Part shown: positions 44,440 to 53,962 of the stretch, piece by piece
Layout: the number at the start of each line of letters is the position of its first letter
Position numbering within the stretch: position 1 is the stretch's first letter
Assembly (NCBI RefSeq): GCF_029945965.1
Contig: NZ_JAQSDO010000006.1
Coordinates: 1 to 64,000, forward strand
Source of the DNA: Thermomonas sp.
GTDB taxonomy: Bacteria; Pseudomonadota; Gammaproteobacteria; Xanthomonadales; Xanthomonadaceae
Direction: 5' to 3'
Length of the DNA: 64,000 nt
Program-made: the position numbers and the translations under genes
The notes under the pieces: generated by a model
Databases searched by the model: none
What the model was told of the DNA's origin: nothing
Seen by the model: the letters and a program-made list of their open reading frames with translations, nothing else

Positions 44440-45444
44440 TCAAGCCGCCGCGCAAACATCCGGAATCACGCCCGCGACCAGCGCATCGAAATAATCGCCG
44501 GTCAGTCGCAACTGCGCGTCGGCACTGATGGCCTGGTTGACCACCGCTCGGAACGCATGGTTTTCAGGTCGATCCCTGGCATACCAACCCAGGTGCTTGC
44601 GTGCGATGCGCACGCCCATCTGTTCACCATAGAAATCGTGCAAGGCCTGCAAATGGCCAAGCAGGACCGCGCGCACCTGTTCCAGCGAGGGTTCCGGCAA
44701 GCGTTCGCCGGTGGCCAGGAAATGCGCGATCGCACCCAACAGCCATGGCCGCCCTTGCGCCGCACGCCCCACCATCACCGCATCGGCACCGGTATGGCGC
44801 AGGACCCAGGCTGCCTTGTCAGGTGAATCGATATCGCCATTGGCGATCACCGGAATGCTTGACCGCGCCTTGATCGCGGCGATCGTGTCGTATTCGGCGC
44901 TGCCGGTGTATTGCTGGTCACGGGTGCGTCCGTGCACGGCCAGTGCTTTGATCCCGGCATCTTCGGCGATGCGCGCGATTTCCGGCGCATTGCGATGGGT
45001 GGCATCCCAGCCAGTACGGATTTTCAGTGTCACCGGTACATCGACTGCGGCCACCACGGCTTGAAGGATGCGCGCGACCAGCGCCGGCTCCTGCATCAGT
45101 GCGGAACCCGCCCAGGCGTTGCAGACCTTCTTGGCCGGGCAGCCCATGTTGATGTCGATGATCTGCGCGCCATGCTCGACGTTGTGGCGCGCTGCGTCGG
45201 CCATGATCGCGGGCACGGTGCCGGCAATCTGCACGCTGACCGGGTCGGGCTCGCCGACATGGTCCATCCGGTGCACCGATTTCGCCGTGGTCCAGAAACG
45301 CGGATCGCTGGTGGTCATTTCAGACACCGCCAAGCCCGCACCCAACTGCTTGCACAACAGCCGGAACGGTTTGTCGGTGACTCCTGCCATCGGGGCGAGG
45401 ATCACGCGCGGCTCAATGCGATGACGGCCGATCTGCATCGGCAT
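44440..45444 (-). CDS. dusB: tRNA-dihydrouridine synthase, DusB type
   Basis: FMN enzyme that reduces uridine in the tRNA D-loop. 334 residues from ATG 45444 (MPMQIGRHRIEPRVILAPMAG; ATG 45438 is an alternative). APMAGVTDKPFR, INMGCPAKKVCNAWAGSAL (catalytic Cys), VTLKIRTGWD, LAVHGRTRDQQYTG, PVIANGDI and VMVGRAAQGRPW are diagnostic. In many gammaproteobacteria fis follows dusB; here it does not, as metK lies downstream after 180 non-coding bases. Confidence 0.93.
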   Translation of the reverse strand: MPMQIGRHRIEPRVILAPMAGVTDKPFRLLCKQLGAGLAVSEMTTSDPRFWTTAKSVHRMDHVGEPDPVSVQIAGTVPAIMADAARHNVEHGAQIIDINMGCPAKKVCNAWAGSALMQEPALVARILQAVVAAVDVPVTLKIRTGWDATHRNAPEIARIAEDAGIKALAVHGRTRDQQYTGSAEYDTIAAIKARSSIPVIANGDIDSPDKAAWVLRHTGADAVMVGRAAQGRPWLLGAIAHFLATGERLPEPSLEQVRAVLLGHLQALHDFYGEQMGVRIARKHLGWYARDRPENHAFRAVVNQAISADAQLRLTGDYFDALVAGVIPDVCAAA

Positions 45445-45477
45445 AGTGTAGTCATCGTTGCCGGCAAGAACCCGTAA

Positions 45478-45509
45478 TGACAAAGCCCGGCAGGGGCCGG
45501 GCTTTGTCA
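45478..45509 (-). terminator. terminator downstream of the YegP-like gene
   Basis: A 14-bp perfect stem (TGACAAAGCCCGGC / GCCGGGCTTTGTCA) with a 4-base loop sits between the YegP-like stop and the dusB start. T-content after the stem is low on both strands. Confidence 0.7.
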
Positions 45510-45528
45510 TGGAATGGGCGTTGCCTGG

Positions 45529-45864
45529 TCAGGCGATTTCGCTGAGGACCTCGGCACCCGGTGCATTGGTCATCACCGCCTGGATGCCGTTGTCGCACGC
45601 GGACACGCTGCTATACATCTCGCTCTTGCCGATGATCTGCCCGTTGCTGGCCTTGAGGCTGAAATACGGACTGCCATCCTTCGCGGTCTTGCACTCGAAG
45701 TGGGTGGGATTGACCGAATGCATGCGCACCGATTCGACGCCCATCTGGCAAGCTGGCAGCGAGCTGTAGCCTTCGCTACTTAGGATCACCTGGCCTTTTC
45801 CGGTCTTCAGGTTGAACTGGAATTCGCCGTTGCTGCGACTGCTGATTTCAAACTTGCCTGTCAT
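45529..45864 (-). CDS. YegP family protein (two DUF1508 repeats)
   Basis: 111 residues from ATG 45864 (GGAGGAA upstream). Two tandem DUF1508 units: GKFEISSRSNGEFQFNLKTGKGQVILSSEGYSS and FECKTAKDGSPYFSLKASNGQIIGKSEMYSS, each with the F-L-K-x-x-N/T-G-x-x-I-x-x-S-E-x-Y pattern and each followed by a helical A-C-x-x-G-[IV] segment. This is the classic small YegP protein. The function is uncharacterised. Confidence 0.92.
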   Translation of the reverse strand: MTGKFEISSRSNGEFQFNLKTGKGQVILSSEGYSSLPACQMGVESVRMHSVNPTHFECKTAKDGSPYFSLKASNGQIIGKSEMYSSVSACDNGIQAVMTNAPGAEVLSEIA

Positions 45865-45937
45865 GCGGGTTTCCTCCGGGCACGATTGCACGATGTGGAT
45901 ATGCCACTAGGATAAACCCAGACTGGTGATACGACGG

Positions 45938-46936
45938 TTAAGCCGTCTTGAAGCGCGCGGCCATCTCCGCCAGGGTCGGCATCGCAAGCGCGGCGCCTTC
46001 GTGTTCGGTGGACAGGCCGGCGTAGCGGCTCGCGAAACGCACATGCGCGTTGAATGGCAGTTGCGGCTGGCTGGCCAGTGACGCCGCCAGCGCGCCATTG
46101 AAGGCATCGCCCGCGCCGGTGGTGTCGACCGTGCGCACTGCTTCGGCGGACACTCTGCAGTAAGCGCTGGTATCGCCGCGCAACTGCTTATCCGCATGCG
46201 ACACGAAGCAGCCACTCGCGCCCAGGGTCACGATCACCGTGCTCTCGTGGCCAAGTTGGCGGCACAATGCATGCAGGCGACTCTGGTCGAGGCTGCCAAC
46301 GTCATTTGGATTAATGCGCTCGCCGACATGCCGGCCCAGCAGGGCAGCGAATTCGGTTTCGTTCGGGGTCAGGATGTCGGCCAGTTCGAGTTGTGCGCCG
46401 CCGACGGTGGCATTGGCCGGGGCTGGGTTGAGGATGGTCAGTGCACCGCGCTGCCGGCCAAGCCACAAGGCTTCCTCCACCGCATCGGCCGGCGACTCAA
46501 GTTGCGCCAGCACAACGTCTATACCCGCAATCGAGTTCAGCGTCTCGGTGACGAAGCCCGGCTCCAGCCAGGCATTCGCACCAGCGCCCACGACAATACT
46601 GTTGCGGCCCTGTGCATCCACATAGATGCCGGCGGTTCCGGTTGGCAGCGTGCACTCGGCATCGCGCAGGTCGATGCCATCAGCGCTGCACAACGCGCGT
46701 GCGAGTTGCGCGCCGGGGTCGCCACCAAGCGCACACACGAAGCTGGTCTCGGCGCCGGCACGCCGCGCCGCCATCGCCTGGTTGAAGCCCTTGCCTCCCG
46801 CACCGCTGCGGTACTCGCCGGCCAAGGTCGCACCCGGTTGCGGCAACGAGGCGACACGCCAGACATGGTCGACGTTGAAGGAACCGACCACACAGACGTG
46901 GCCCATTTGCGATTGACCGATGCGGGGCTTGTCCAT
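45938..46936 (-). CDS. rbsK: ribokinase (PfkB family)
   Basis: Phosphorylates ribose at O5. 332 residues from ATG 46936; ATG 46906 (MGHVCVVGSFNVDHVW) or 46960 are possible, as none has a strong ribosome site. VVGSFNVDHVWRV, GGKGFNQAMAARRAGA, LTPNETEFAALLG, and DTTGAGDAFNGALAASLA (catalytic Asp and anion hole) are PfkB/ribokinase signatures. It lies just downstream of a nucleoside permease gene (7-base gap), so nucleoside uptake and ribose salvage appear co-transcribed. Confidence 0.92.
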   Translation of the reverse strand: MDKPRIGQSQMGHVCVVGSFNVDHVWRVASLPQPGATLAGEYRSGAGGKGFNQAMAARRAGAETSFVCALGGDPGAQLARALCSADGIDLRDAECTLPTGTAGIYVDAQGRNSIVVGAGANAWLEPGFVTETLNSIAGIDVVLAQLESPADAVEEALWLGRQRGALTILNPAPANATVGGAQLELADILTPNETEFAALLGRHVGERINPNDVGSLDQSRLHALCRQLGHESTVIVTLGASGCFVSHADKQLRGDTSAYCRVSAEAVRTVDTTGAGDAFNGALAASLASQPQLPFNAHVRFASRYAGLSTEHEGAALAMPTLAEMAARFKTA

Positions 46937-46943
46937 TCGCGGG

Positions 46944-48227
46944 TCAGGGGTTGCTGACATCGGCCTGGCCATGTGCACCTGCATGCGCCAGCGCGCGCGA
47001 GTCGTGACGATGCTTGAACAGTGGCACGAACAGCAGCGCCATCGCCAGCGAGTACAGCGCGAACGTCACCCAGATGCCGTGCCAGTCCTTGGTGCCATCG
47101 GCACCCGTGAAATACGCATCGATCATCCAGCCGCTGATCGAACTGCCCAGCACCGCGCCGATGCCGTTGGTCATCAGCATGAACAAGCCTTGCGTTGACG
47201 CGCGGATGCGTGGGTCGCTCTGCTGCTCGACGAACAGTGAGCCGGAGATGTTGAAGAAGTCGAACGCCATGCCGTACACGATGCAGCTGGCCACGATCAT
47301 CCACAGCCCCGGACCCGGATCGCCGTAGGCGAACAGGCCGAAGCGCAGGAACCACGCCACCATGCTCAGGGTCATCACCGTCTTGATCCCGAAGCGCTTG
47401 AGGAAGAACGGAATGGTCAGGATGAACAGTGTTTCCGAAATCTGCGAGATCGACATGATGATCGCGGGGTACTTCACCGCCAGCGCATCCTGATAGAGCG
47501 GGTTGTTGCTGAACTCGCCGAGGAAGGTGCCGCCGTAGGCATTGGTCAGCTGCAGCGCCGCGCCCAGCAGCATCGCGAAGATGAAGAATACCGCCATGTT
47601 GCGATCACGGAACAGGCGGAACGAGGACAGGCCGAGCACATCCAACAGCGAGCGGCTGTCGCCGCTGGACAGGCGCGGCGGCGCCTTCGGCAGGGTGAAC
47701 GCGTACAGGCCCAGCACCAGAGATGCCGCCGAGGCGATGTAGAACTGGCCGGGCGAGGTTTCCAGCTTGAGCAGGCTGGTGGTCCACAACGCGGCGATAA
47801 AACCAATCGTGCCCCAGACGCGGATCGGCGGGTAATCGCGGATCACGTCCTTGCCGTCCTGCTTGAGCGCGTTGTAGGCCACCGCGATCGCCAGCGAGAT
47901 CGTCGGCATGTAGAAGATCATGGTGACCAACATCACCCAGAACATGGTGCGTGGATCGTTGACCTGCGGCACATAGAACAACATGACGGCGCCGGCCAGG
48001 TGCAATGCGCCGTAGAGCTTCTCGGCATTGATCCATTTGTCGGCGACCACGCCCATCAGCGCAGGCATGAACAGCGATGCGATGCCCATGGTCGAGAAAA
48101 TCGCGCCGAAACTCGTGCCGGACCAATGCTGGTTCTCGAACCAGTAGCGGCCGATGGTGATCAGCCATGCCCCCCAGATGTAGAACTGGAGGAAATTCAT
48201 CACGGTCAGGCGCAGTTTCAGACTCAC
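46944..48227 (-). CDS. nucleoside permease (NupG-type MFS transporter)
   Basis: 427 residues from a GTG (AGGGGA 6 bases upstream) giving MSLKLRLTVMNFLQFYIWGAWLITIG, the usual NHS/NupG start. About twelve membrane helices; SGTSFGAIFSTMGIASLFMPALMGVVADKWINAEKLYG and RVWGTIGFIAALW are characteristic loops. It imports nucleosides with protons; the coupled ribokinase gene supports a purine or pyrimidine ribonucleoside salvage role. Confidence 0.88.
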   Translation of the reverse strand: MSLKLRLTVMNFLQFYIWGAWLITIGRYWFENQHWSGTSFGAIFSTMGIASLFMPALMGVVADKWINAEKLYGALHLAGAVMLFYVPQVNDPRTMFWVMLVTMIFYMPTISLAIAVAYNALKQDGKDVIRDYPPIRVWGTIGFIAALWTTSLLKLETSPGQFYIASAASLVLGLYAFTLPKAPPRLSSGDSRSLLDVLGLSSFRLFRDRNMAVFFIFAMLLGAALQLTNAYGGTFLGEFSNNPLYQDALAVKYPAIIMSISQISETLFILTIPFFLKRFGIKTVMTLSMVAWFLRFGLFAYGDPGPGLWMIVASCIVYGMAFDFFNISGSLFVEQQSDPRIRASTQGLFMLMTNGIGAVLGSSISGWMIDAYFTGADGTKDWHGIWVTFALYSLAMALLFVPLFKHRHDSRALAHAGAHGQADVSNP

Positions 48228-48335
48228 ATCGCATCCCCTGTCATGCGGGATCGGTGATACCCGCTGCAGCAGGGTAGGGCAGAGGCGGCAATCGCGGCAA
48301 TAGCGCCATGCGGCGCTGTGCTGCTGCATGCAAAT

Positions 48336-49472
48336 TCAGGGATCGCGGGCCAGCACCCGGTTGCGGCCTTCCTGTTTGGCCTGGCGCAGGCGAATGTCGG
48401 CGCGGCGCAGCAATGCGGAGAGATCGGCGCCCTCTTGTGGCCAGACCGCGATCCCGGCACTGAAAGTCAGCCGCATAAGGTCTGCGCCGGTCTCAGGCTG
48501 GAACGGCTGCGAGGCCACCGTGCGCCGCATCGATTCCAGCCGTTCCCATGCGCGGCCAAGCGGCATCGGTAGCAGCAGGGCGAATTCCTCGCCGCCAAGC
48601 CGGGTCAGCCAGTCGCCTTCCTCCAGTTGTTGTTGCAGCACGTCGACCACATGGCGCAGTGCGCGGTCACCGGCCAGGTGACCCAGCTCGTCGTTGATGC
48701 GCTTGAAGTAGTCCAGGTCGATCAGGCAGACCGACAGCGAACCGCCGCTTTCTCGCGCCGCATCCAGCACGCTGGGGAAGCGATGTACCAGCCATGTGCG
48801 ATTCGGAAGGCCGGTCAATCCATCGGTGCCGGACATGTCCACCAGCCGCTGCATGCGATAGACAATGGTGGTGGTCAGTGCGGTCATCAATGCGATCAGC
48901 ACCATCCGCTGCACCTGGTTGGAAACGGTAGCGATGCCGTATTCGATGGAGGCCAGCCGATCCGGATTGCCCACAAGCTGGAATACCAATAACACCAGCA
49001 AGGCGTACTGCAGCAGCGCCAGCACTCCCGCGTACAAGGTGAGCCGGCCATCGTTGCGCAGGGCGGTCATGGCGATCGAGATCAGGTAGAACACCCAGAC
49101 CACCATGCTGTTCAGGCCAGTGGCTGGCGAATCGAAGGCCAGTGCGACCAGCACCAGTGTAGTCAGGGTAACGTCGTAGGTGGCGGTGGCATAGGGCAGC
49201 CAGCGGAAACGCCCTTGTTGCCGGGCCAGTGCCAGCCAGATTTGCGACATCACGATGGCCAATATCGCGCCGGTCAGGCCGATCATGGTCTCGCTGTATT
49301 TGCCGCCACTGAGCAGGTTGATCAATGGCAGCAACAGCAACAGCATCGACAACACTGCGCGGATCCGCGCGACGAGCAGCTCGCCACCTGCGCCCAGTTC
49401 CAGCATCAGTGCATCCGGCTGCGTCAACAGGCGTTGCCAGAAATCGCGCAGGCCGGATGGCAGGATGGGCAC
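48336..49472 (-). CDS. membrane-bound diguanylate cyclase (GGDEF)
   Basis: 378 residues. Six hydrophobic helices (about 40-215) form an uncharacterised membrane sensor. GGDEF domain (about 220-375): DGLTGLPNRTWL, LIDLDYFKRINDELGHLAGD and the active-site GGEEF. The RxxD inhibitory site is degenerate (EEGD), as in the other cyclase of this window. Unrelated in sensor sequence to the gene at 33814. Adjacent to the nucleoside permease on the same strand but with a 110-base gap. Confidence 0.92.
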   Translation of the reverse strand: MPILPSGLRDFWQRLLTQPDALMLELGAGGELLVARIRAVLSMLLLLLPLINLLSGGKYSETMIGLTGAILAIVMSQIWLALARQQGRFRWLPYATATYDVTLTTLVLVALAFDSPATGLNSMVVWVFYLISIAMTALRNDGRLTLYAGVLALLQYALLVLLVFQLVGNPDRLASIEYGIATVSNQVQRMVLIALMTALTTTIVYRMQRLVDMSGTDGLTGLPNRTWLVHRFPSVLDAARESGGSLSVCLIDLDYFKRINDELGHLAGDRALRHVVDVLQQQLEEGDWLTRLGGEEFALLLPMPLGRAWERLESMRRTVASQPFQPETGADLMRLTFSAGIAVWPQEGADLSALLRRADIRLRQAKQEGRNRVLARDP

Positions 49473-49616
49473 GCAGGAATTCCCCTGATGTTCGATGCAA
49501 GTAGGTGCGCAGGCAGCATAGTGCGCCGGAGCGCACGCGGCCAGCGATGCACGGTCAATGCCTCAGTTGAGCGCCGTGCATCTACAATCAATGTGTCGAA
49601 GCAGCGAGTCATTCCC

Positions 49617-50576
49617 ATGCAATACCGTCGTCTTGGAAGTTCCGGCCTGCAGCTGTCGGCGTTGTCGTTTGGCGCATGGGTGACCTTCGGCGGTCAGGTC
49701 GGTCGCAGTGCCGCGCGCGAGATGATCGCCGCGGCTTGGGACCACGGGGTCAATTTTTTCGACAACGCAGAGACCTACGCCAATGGCGAGGCCGAACGCG
49801 TGATGGGCGATGTGCTGGCCGACCTGCGCCTGCCGCGGGACGGTTGGTGCGTGTCGAGCAAGGTGTTCTTCGGTGCGGTCGACGATCCGCGGCCCACCCA
49901 GAAGGGGCTGTCGCGCAAGCATGTCGCTGATGCCTGCCATGCCGCGCTCAAGCGCCTGCGGGTGGATTACCTGGACCTGTACTTCTGTCATCGGCCAGAC
50001 CCGCATGCGCCGATCGCCGAGACGGTATCGGCGATGGACAACCTGATCCGGCAGGGCAAGGTCCTGTACTGGGGCACGTCGGAATGGAGCGCGGACGAAA
50101 TCCGCGAGGCGCATCGTGTTGCCATGGCGCACAACCTGCAGGCGCCGACCATGGAGCAGCCGCAATACAACCTGCTCGACCGGCAGCGAGTAGAAGTGGA
50201 GTACGCGCCGCTGTATGCCGAATTCGGCATGGGCACCACGGTCTTTTCGCCGCTCGCATCCGGGCTGCTCACCGGCAAGTACAACGACGGCATTCCCGCT
50301 GATTCACGGCTCGCGCAGGAAGGCTACGGCTGGCTGCAGCGCGGATTGCAGGGCGAGCGCATCGCGGCATTGCGCCGCTACACCGCGCTGGCGCAGGACT
50401 TGGAGGTAGCACCATCGACGCTTGCACTGGCCTGGTGCCTGCGCAATCCGAATGTGTCCACGGTGATGCTGGGCGCGTCGAAGGTCTCGCAGTTGCTGCA
50501 GAACTTCGAAGCGCTGGAGGTTTCGCAGCGCTTCGACGATGCCGCCTGGGGCGAGGTCGAAGCCAGCCTCGCCTGA
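49617..50576 (+). CDS. aldo/keto reductase (Kv-beta/YghZ-like)
   Basis: 319 residues from the ATG giving MQYRRLGSSGLQLSALSFG. NADPH-dependent TIM-barrel reductase: FFDNAETYANGEAERVMGD (catalytic Asp and Tyr), VSSKVF (Lys), YFCHRPDP (His), and a cofactor-binding C-terminus (VMLGASKVSQLLQNFEAL). The length and the FSPLASGLLTGKYNDGIP segment fit the potassium-channel beta-subunit subgroup. The substrate is not predictable. TACAAT at 49583 may be the -10; a terminator follows the stop. Confidence 0.9.
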   Translation: MQYRRLGSSGLQLSALSFGAWVTFGGQVGRSAAREMIAAAWDHGVNFFDNAETYANGEAERVMGDVLADLRLPRDGWCVSSKVFFGAVDDPRPTQKGLSRKHVADACHAALKRLRVDYLDLYFCHRPDPHAPIAETVSAMDNLIRQGKVLYWGTSEWSADEIREAHRVAMAHNLQAPTMEQPQYNLLDRQRVEVEYAPLYAEFGMGTTVFSPLASGLLTGKYNDGIPADSRLAQEGYGWLQRGLQGERIAALRRYTALAQDLEVAPSTLALAWCLRNPNVSTVMLGASKVSQLLQNFEALEVSQRFDDAAWGEVEASLA

Positions 50577-50589
50577 TCGAGCAAAACGG

Positions 50590-50613
50590 AGCCCCGCAAG
50601 TGCGGGGCTTTGA
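50590..50613 (+). terminator. terminator after the aldo/keto reductase
   Basis: AGCCCCGCA / TGCGGGGCT 9-bp stem with a 2-base spacer, followed by TTGAT. Good stem, short T-run. Confidence 0.75.
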
Positions 50614-50733
50614 TGGTGTTTCAGTTGACGGTCGGTGGCACAGGTGGTGGTGGTGGGGCTCTTGGTGCCGGCGGCGGTGGCGGGGGCAAAGGGTCGCACC
50701 GGCAATGCAATATCGTCCACGCAACGGGGCGCC

Positions 50734-50739
50734 TATACT
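50734..50739 (+). promoter_or_regulatory. candidate -10 of the SPFH/nfeD operon
   Basis: TATACT 28 bases before the SPFH gene, with AAGGAGAA as ribosome site between them. No clear -35. Confidence 0.45.
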
Positions 50740-50766
50740 TGAATCCTTAGCCAAGGAGAACGTCCG

Positions 50767-51720
50767 ATGGGCCCGTTACTCGCGATGATCGTACTTTTCG
50801 CCGGGGTGGTGATCCTGTTCAAGACCGTGCGGATGGTGCCGCAAGGCTATCAATGGACGGTTGAGCGCTTCGGCCGCTACACCCAGACCCTCAACCCCGG
50901 GCTGCACTTCCTGATCCCGGTGGTCTATGGCGTTGGCCGCAAGATCAACATGATGGAGCAGGTGCTGGAAGTGCCCAGCCAGGACGTGATCACCAAGGAC
51001 AACGCGGTGGTCAAGGTCGACGGCATCGTGTTTTTCCAGGTGCTGGATGCAGCGAAGGCGGCATACGAGGTCGCGACGCTGGAAATTGCGATCCTCAACC
51101 TGGTGATGACCAACATCCGTACCGCGATCGGTTCGATGGACCTGGACGAATCCTTGTCCAAGCGCGACGAGATCAATACCAAGGTGCTGATGGCGGTCGA
51201 CCAGGCCACCCATCCGTGGGGCATCAAGGTCAACCGCATCGAACTGAAGGACATCGCGCCACCGCGCGACCTGATCGACTCGATGGCGCGGCAGATGAAG
51301 GCCGAGCGCGAGAAGCGCGCGAATATCCTTGAGGCCGAGGGCTTCCGCCAGGCCGCGATCCTCAAGGCCGAGGGTGAGAAGCAGGCGACCATCCTGGAAG
51401 CCGAGGGTGAGCGCGAAGCCGCGTTCCGTGCGGCCGAGGCGCGCGAGCGGCTGGCCGAGGCCGAAGCCAAGGCAACCCAGATGGTGTCCGACGCGATTTC
51501 CAGCGGCAACGTGCAAGCGATCAATTACTTCGTCGCGCAGAAATACATCGAAGCGTTCAAGGAATTGGCGCAGGCACCGAACCAGAAGTTCGTGCTGATG
51601 CCGATGGAATCCAGCGGGATGCTCGGGTCGCTGGGCGGCATCGCCGAACTCGCTCGGGAAGCAATGGATCGCAAGCCGGGCGGCAACCCGGCGATGCCCG
51701 CGCCGAAGACAGGCACCTGA
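50767..51720 (+). CDS. SPFH/band-7 membrane protein (QmcA/stomatin type)
   Basis: 317 residues. N-terminal membrane helix ([18 protein letters not shown]), the SPFH domain ([58 protein letters not shown]), then a long Ala/Glu coiled coil ([32 protein letters not shown]) that drives oligomer formation. Followed 3 bases later by an NfeD-family gene; the two families are regularly paired and are thought to organise membrane microdomains or protein quality control. Confidence 0.93.
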   Translation: MGPLLAMIVLFAGVVILFKTVRMVPQGYQWTVERFGRYTQTLNPGLHFLIPVVYGVGRKINMMEQVLEVPSQDVITKDNAVVKVDGIVFFQVLDAAKAAYEVATLEIAILNLVMTNIRTAIGSMDLDESLSKRDEINTKVLMAVDQATHPWGIKVNRIELKDIAPPRDLIDSMARQMKAEREKRANILEAEGFRQAAILKAEGEKQATILEAEGEREAAFRAAEARERLAEAEAKATQMVSDAISSGNVQAINYFVAQKYIEAFKELAQAPNQKFVLMPMESSGMLGSLGGIAELAREAMDRKPGGNPAMPAPKTGT

Positions 51721-51723
51721 CCG

Positions 51724-52164
51724 ATGCGCTGGGACATCTTCGGTTGGGCGGCGATCGCGCTCCTGCTGTTCGCCGCGGAGGCGCTGGCACCCGGCGCCTT
51801 CATGCTGTGGCTCGGGTTCGCCGCGGCCGCCGTGTTCCTGGCGGTGTGGATCATTCCCGTCGAGATCCCATTGATCGTGCAGGCGACGGCGTTTGTCGTG
51901 CTCAGCTTCGCCTCGATCCAGGTTTATCGCACCTGGTTCCGCGGCCGTGAGAATGACAACAGCGACCAGCCGGCATTGAACCGCCGTACGGCGGCACTGG
52001 TCGGCCGGGTGGTGCCGCTGGAACGCGCCATCGTCGATGGCCGCGGTCGCGTGCAGATCGCCGATGCCTATTGGGACGTCAGTGGCCCCGACCTGCCTGC
52101 CGGTACGCCGGTGCGCATCAGCGGTGGCGACGCGATGAGCTTGCAGGTTGAGGCGGCCGGCTGA
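51724..52164 (+). CDS. NfeD-family membrane protein (short, YbbK type)
   Basis: 146 residues. Three to four hydrophobic helices at the N-terminus (IFGWAAIALLLFAAEALAPGAFMLWLGF, AVFLAVWIIPVEIPLIVQATAFVVLSF) are followed by an OB-fold beta domain (ALVGRVVPLERAIVDGRGRVQIADAYWDVSGPDLPAGTPVRISG). It lacks the serine protease domain of long NfeD. It partners the SPFH protein encoded immediately upstream. Confidence 0.92.
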   Translation: MRWDIFGWAAIALLLFAAEALAPGAFMLWLGFAAAAVFLAVWIIPVEIPLIVQATAFVVLSFASIQVYRTWFRGRENDNSDQPALNRRTAALVGRVVPLERAIVDGRGRVQIADAYWDVSGPDLPAGTPVRISGGDAMSLQVEAAG

Positions 52165-52172
52165 TCGCTTTT

Positions 52173-52239
52173 GTAGGAGCGCCGTTTACGGCGCGATCAC
52201 GGCCTCTCGGGGGTATCGCGCCGTAAACGGCGCTCCTGC
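52173..52239. repeat. GTAG-type REP pair (inverted doublet)
   Basis: A 25-base arm starting GTAGGAGCGCCG (52173-52197) is repeated as its reverse complement at 52215-52239 with a single difference (GCAG for GTAG). Each arm contains GCGCCG-TTTA-CGGCGC. It is the same kind of element as at 18498 but with a different stem sequence. It lies between nfeD and gcvT. Confidence 0.8.
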
Positions 52240-52313
52240 GGCCGCACCTGCAGCCAGCCATGCGTTTGCCGCTTCCCTGCGATAATGCCAGCTCCACATC
52301 GCAGGCGGCAGGC

Positions 52314-53429
52314 ATGACCCAGAAGACCATCCTCAACGAAGCCCATCGCGCGCTTGGCGCCAAGATGGTCGATTTCGGCGGCTGGGACATGCCGATCCAT
52401 TACGGCTCGCAGCTTGACGAACACCACCTGGTCCGCCAGGCCGCGGGCATGTTCGATGTTTCGCACATGACCGTGGTCGATCTCACCGGTGCGCGCGTGC
52501 GCGAGTTCCTGCGCAGGCTAGTCGCCAACTCGGTGGACAAGTTGGCCAAGCCAGGCAAGGCGCTCTACACGACCATGCTCAATCCGCAGGGCGGAGTGAT
52601 CGATGACCTGATCATCTATTTCATGGACGAGTCCTGGTTCCGGCTGGTGGTCAATGCGGCCACCCGCGAAAAGGATCTGGCGTGGATCACCCAACAGGCG
52701 GCGGCGTTCGATGTCGAGGTGCGCGAGCGTCCCGAGTTCGGCATGGTTGCAGTACAAGGCCCGACCGCTCGCGACAAGGTGATTGGCCTGTTGCGCGAGG
52801 ATGATCGTGCGAAGCTCGCCAAGCTGGGTCGCTTTGCCGCGCGCGAGGCGGTGACCGAAGACGGCATCCAGGTGTTCATCGCCCGCACCGGTTACACCGG
52901 CGAGGACGGTTTCGAAGTCGTGGTGCCGGAAGTGCAGACCGTCGCCTTCTGGAATGCGCTGCTCGCCGCCGGGGTGAAGCCGGCTGGCCTGGGCGCACGC
53001 GATACCCTGCGCCTGGAGGCCGGCATGAACCTGTATGGGCAGGACATGGACGAGACCGTATCGCCGCTTGAATCCGCACTGGCTTGGACGGTTGCGTTTG
53101 ACAACGGCCCCGATGGCCAGTCGCGCGACTTCATCGGCCGTGGCGCGCTTGAAGCGCAACGAGACGCCGGCGTGCCACGTCAGATGATCGGCCTGGTGAT
53201 GGACGACAAGGGCGTGCTGCGCCATGGCCAGAAAGTGCTCACCGCCAATGGCGAGGGCGAAATCCTGTCCGGCACCTTCTCGCCGACGCTGGGCAAGGCG
53301 ATTGCCTTTGCGCGCGTGCCTGCTGGTGACTGCACGGACGTACGCGTGGACATCCGCGGCAAGGAGGTTCCTGTCCGCATCGTGAAGTTCCCGTTTGTCA
53401 GGGAAGGCAAAATCCAGGACGGAATCTGA
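52314..53429 (+). CDS. gcvT: glycine cleavage system T protein (aminomethyltransferase)
   Basis: Transfers the aminomethyl carbon from lipoyl-GcvH to tetrahydrofolate, releasing ammonia. 371 residues from the ATG giving [67 protein letters not shown] (catalytic Asp region), [41 protein letters not shown], and [16 protein letters not shown] are intact. gcvH follows after 64 bases; gcvP is not in the window. No glycine riboswitch is recognisable in the short leader, which holds GATAAT at 52281. Confidence 0.97.
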   Translation: MTQKTILNEAHRALGAKMVDFGGWDMPIHYGSQLDEHHLVRQAAGMFDVSHMTVVDLTGARVREFLRRLVANSVDKLAKPGKALYTTMLNPQGGVIDDLIIYFMDESWFRLVVNAATREKDLAWITQQAAAFDVEVRERPEFGMVAVQGPTARDKVIGLLREDDRAKLAKLGRFAAREAVTEDGIQVFIARTGYTGEDGFEVVVPEVQTVAFWNALLAAGVKPAGLGARDTLRLEAGMNLYGQDMDETVSPLESALAWTVAFDNGPDGQSRDFIGRGALEAQRDAGVPRQMIGLVMDDKGVLRHGQKVLTANGEGEILSGTFSPTLGKAIAFARVPAGDCTDVRVDIRGKEVPVRIVKFPFVREGKIQDGI

Positions 53430-53493
53430 ACTTTTCACCCGCAGCTTCGCTAGACTTTCCTTACCCTCACGTTTCAAGCCACTGGAGCACCCG

Positions 53494-53889
53494 ATGAGCG
53501 AGATCCCCGGCGACCTCAAATTTCTCAAGTCCCACGAATGGGCACGCGTCGAAGATGACGGCAAGGTCACCATCGGCATTTCCGACCATGCGCAGGATCT
53601 GCTTGGCGACCTTGTCTACGTGGAATTGCCCGACGTTGGTGATCAGATCAATGCCGGCACTGCATGCGCGGTGGTGGAATCGGTCAAGGCCGCTTCCGAT
53701 GTCTATGCCCCGCTGAGCGGCAAGGTGCTCGAGGTCAACACCGCGTTGTCCGACAAGCCGGAGACGATCAACGAGGACGCCTACGGTGACGGTTGGTTGT
53801 TCACCATGGAGATCGATGACGCCGAACAACTCAACGACCTGCTCGGTCCGGACGACTATGCCGAGCTGTTGGAAGACGACGACCACTGA
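53494..53889 (+). CDS. gcvH: glycine cleavage system H protein
   Basis: Lipoylated shuttle protein of the glycine cleavage complex. 131 residues from ATG 53494 (GGAG upstream). [58 protein letters not shown] with the lipoyl-lysine in SVKA, and [15 protein letters not shown] are the family landmarks. It has its own possible promoter (TAGACT before it) but probably also reads through from gcvT. A strong terminator follows. Confidence 0.97.
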   Translation: MSEIPGDLKFLKSHEWARVEDDGKVTIGISDHAQDLLGDLVYVELPDVGDQINAGTACAVVESVKAASDVYAPLSGKVLEVNTALSDKPETINEDAYGDGWLFTMEIDDAEQLNDLLGPDDYAELLEDDDH

Positions 53890-53927
53890 TCGCGATCTTC
53901 AACTCGGGTTCGCATCGCATCGTCTCG

Positions 53928-53962
53928 ACCCGCGACGGCAACGTCGCGGGTTTACTTTTTTT
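53928..53962 (+). terminator. rho-independent terminator after gcvH
   Basis: 10-bp perfect stem (ACCCGCGACG / CGTCGCGGGT) with a GCAA tetraloop, then TTTACTTTTTTT. Confidence 0.95.

Noticed and set aside
52240-52313. Possible glycine riboswitch before gcvT
   Set aside because: Only about 70 bases remain after the REP pair, and neither aptamer core is recognisable.
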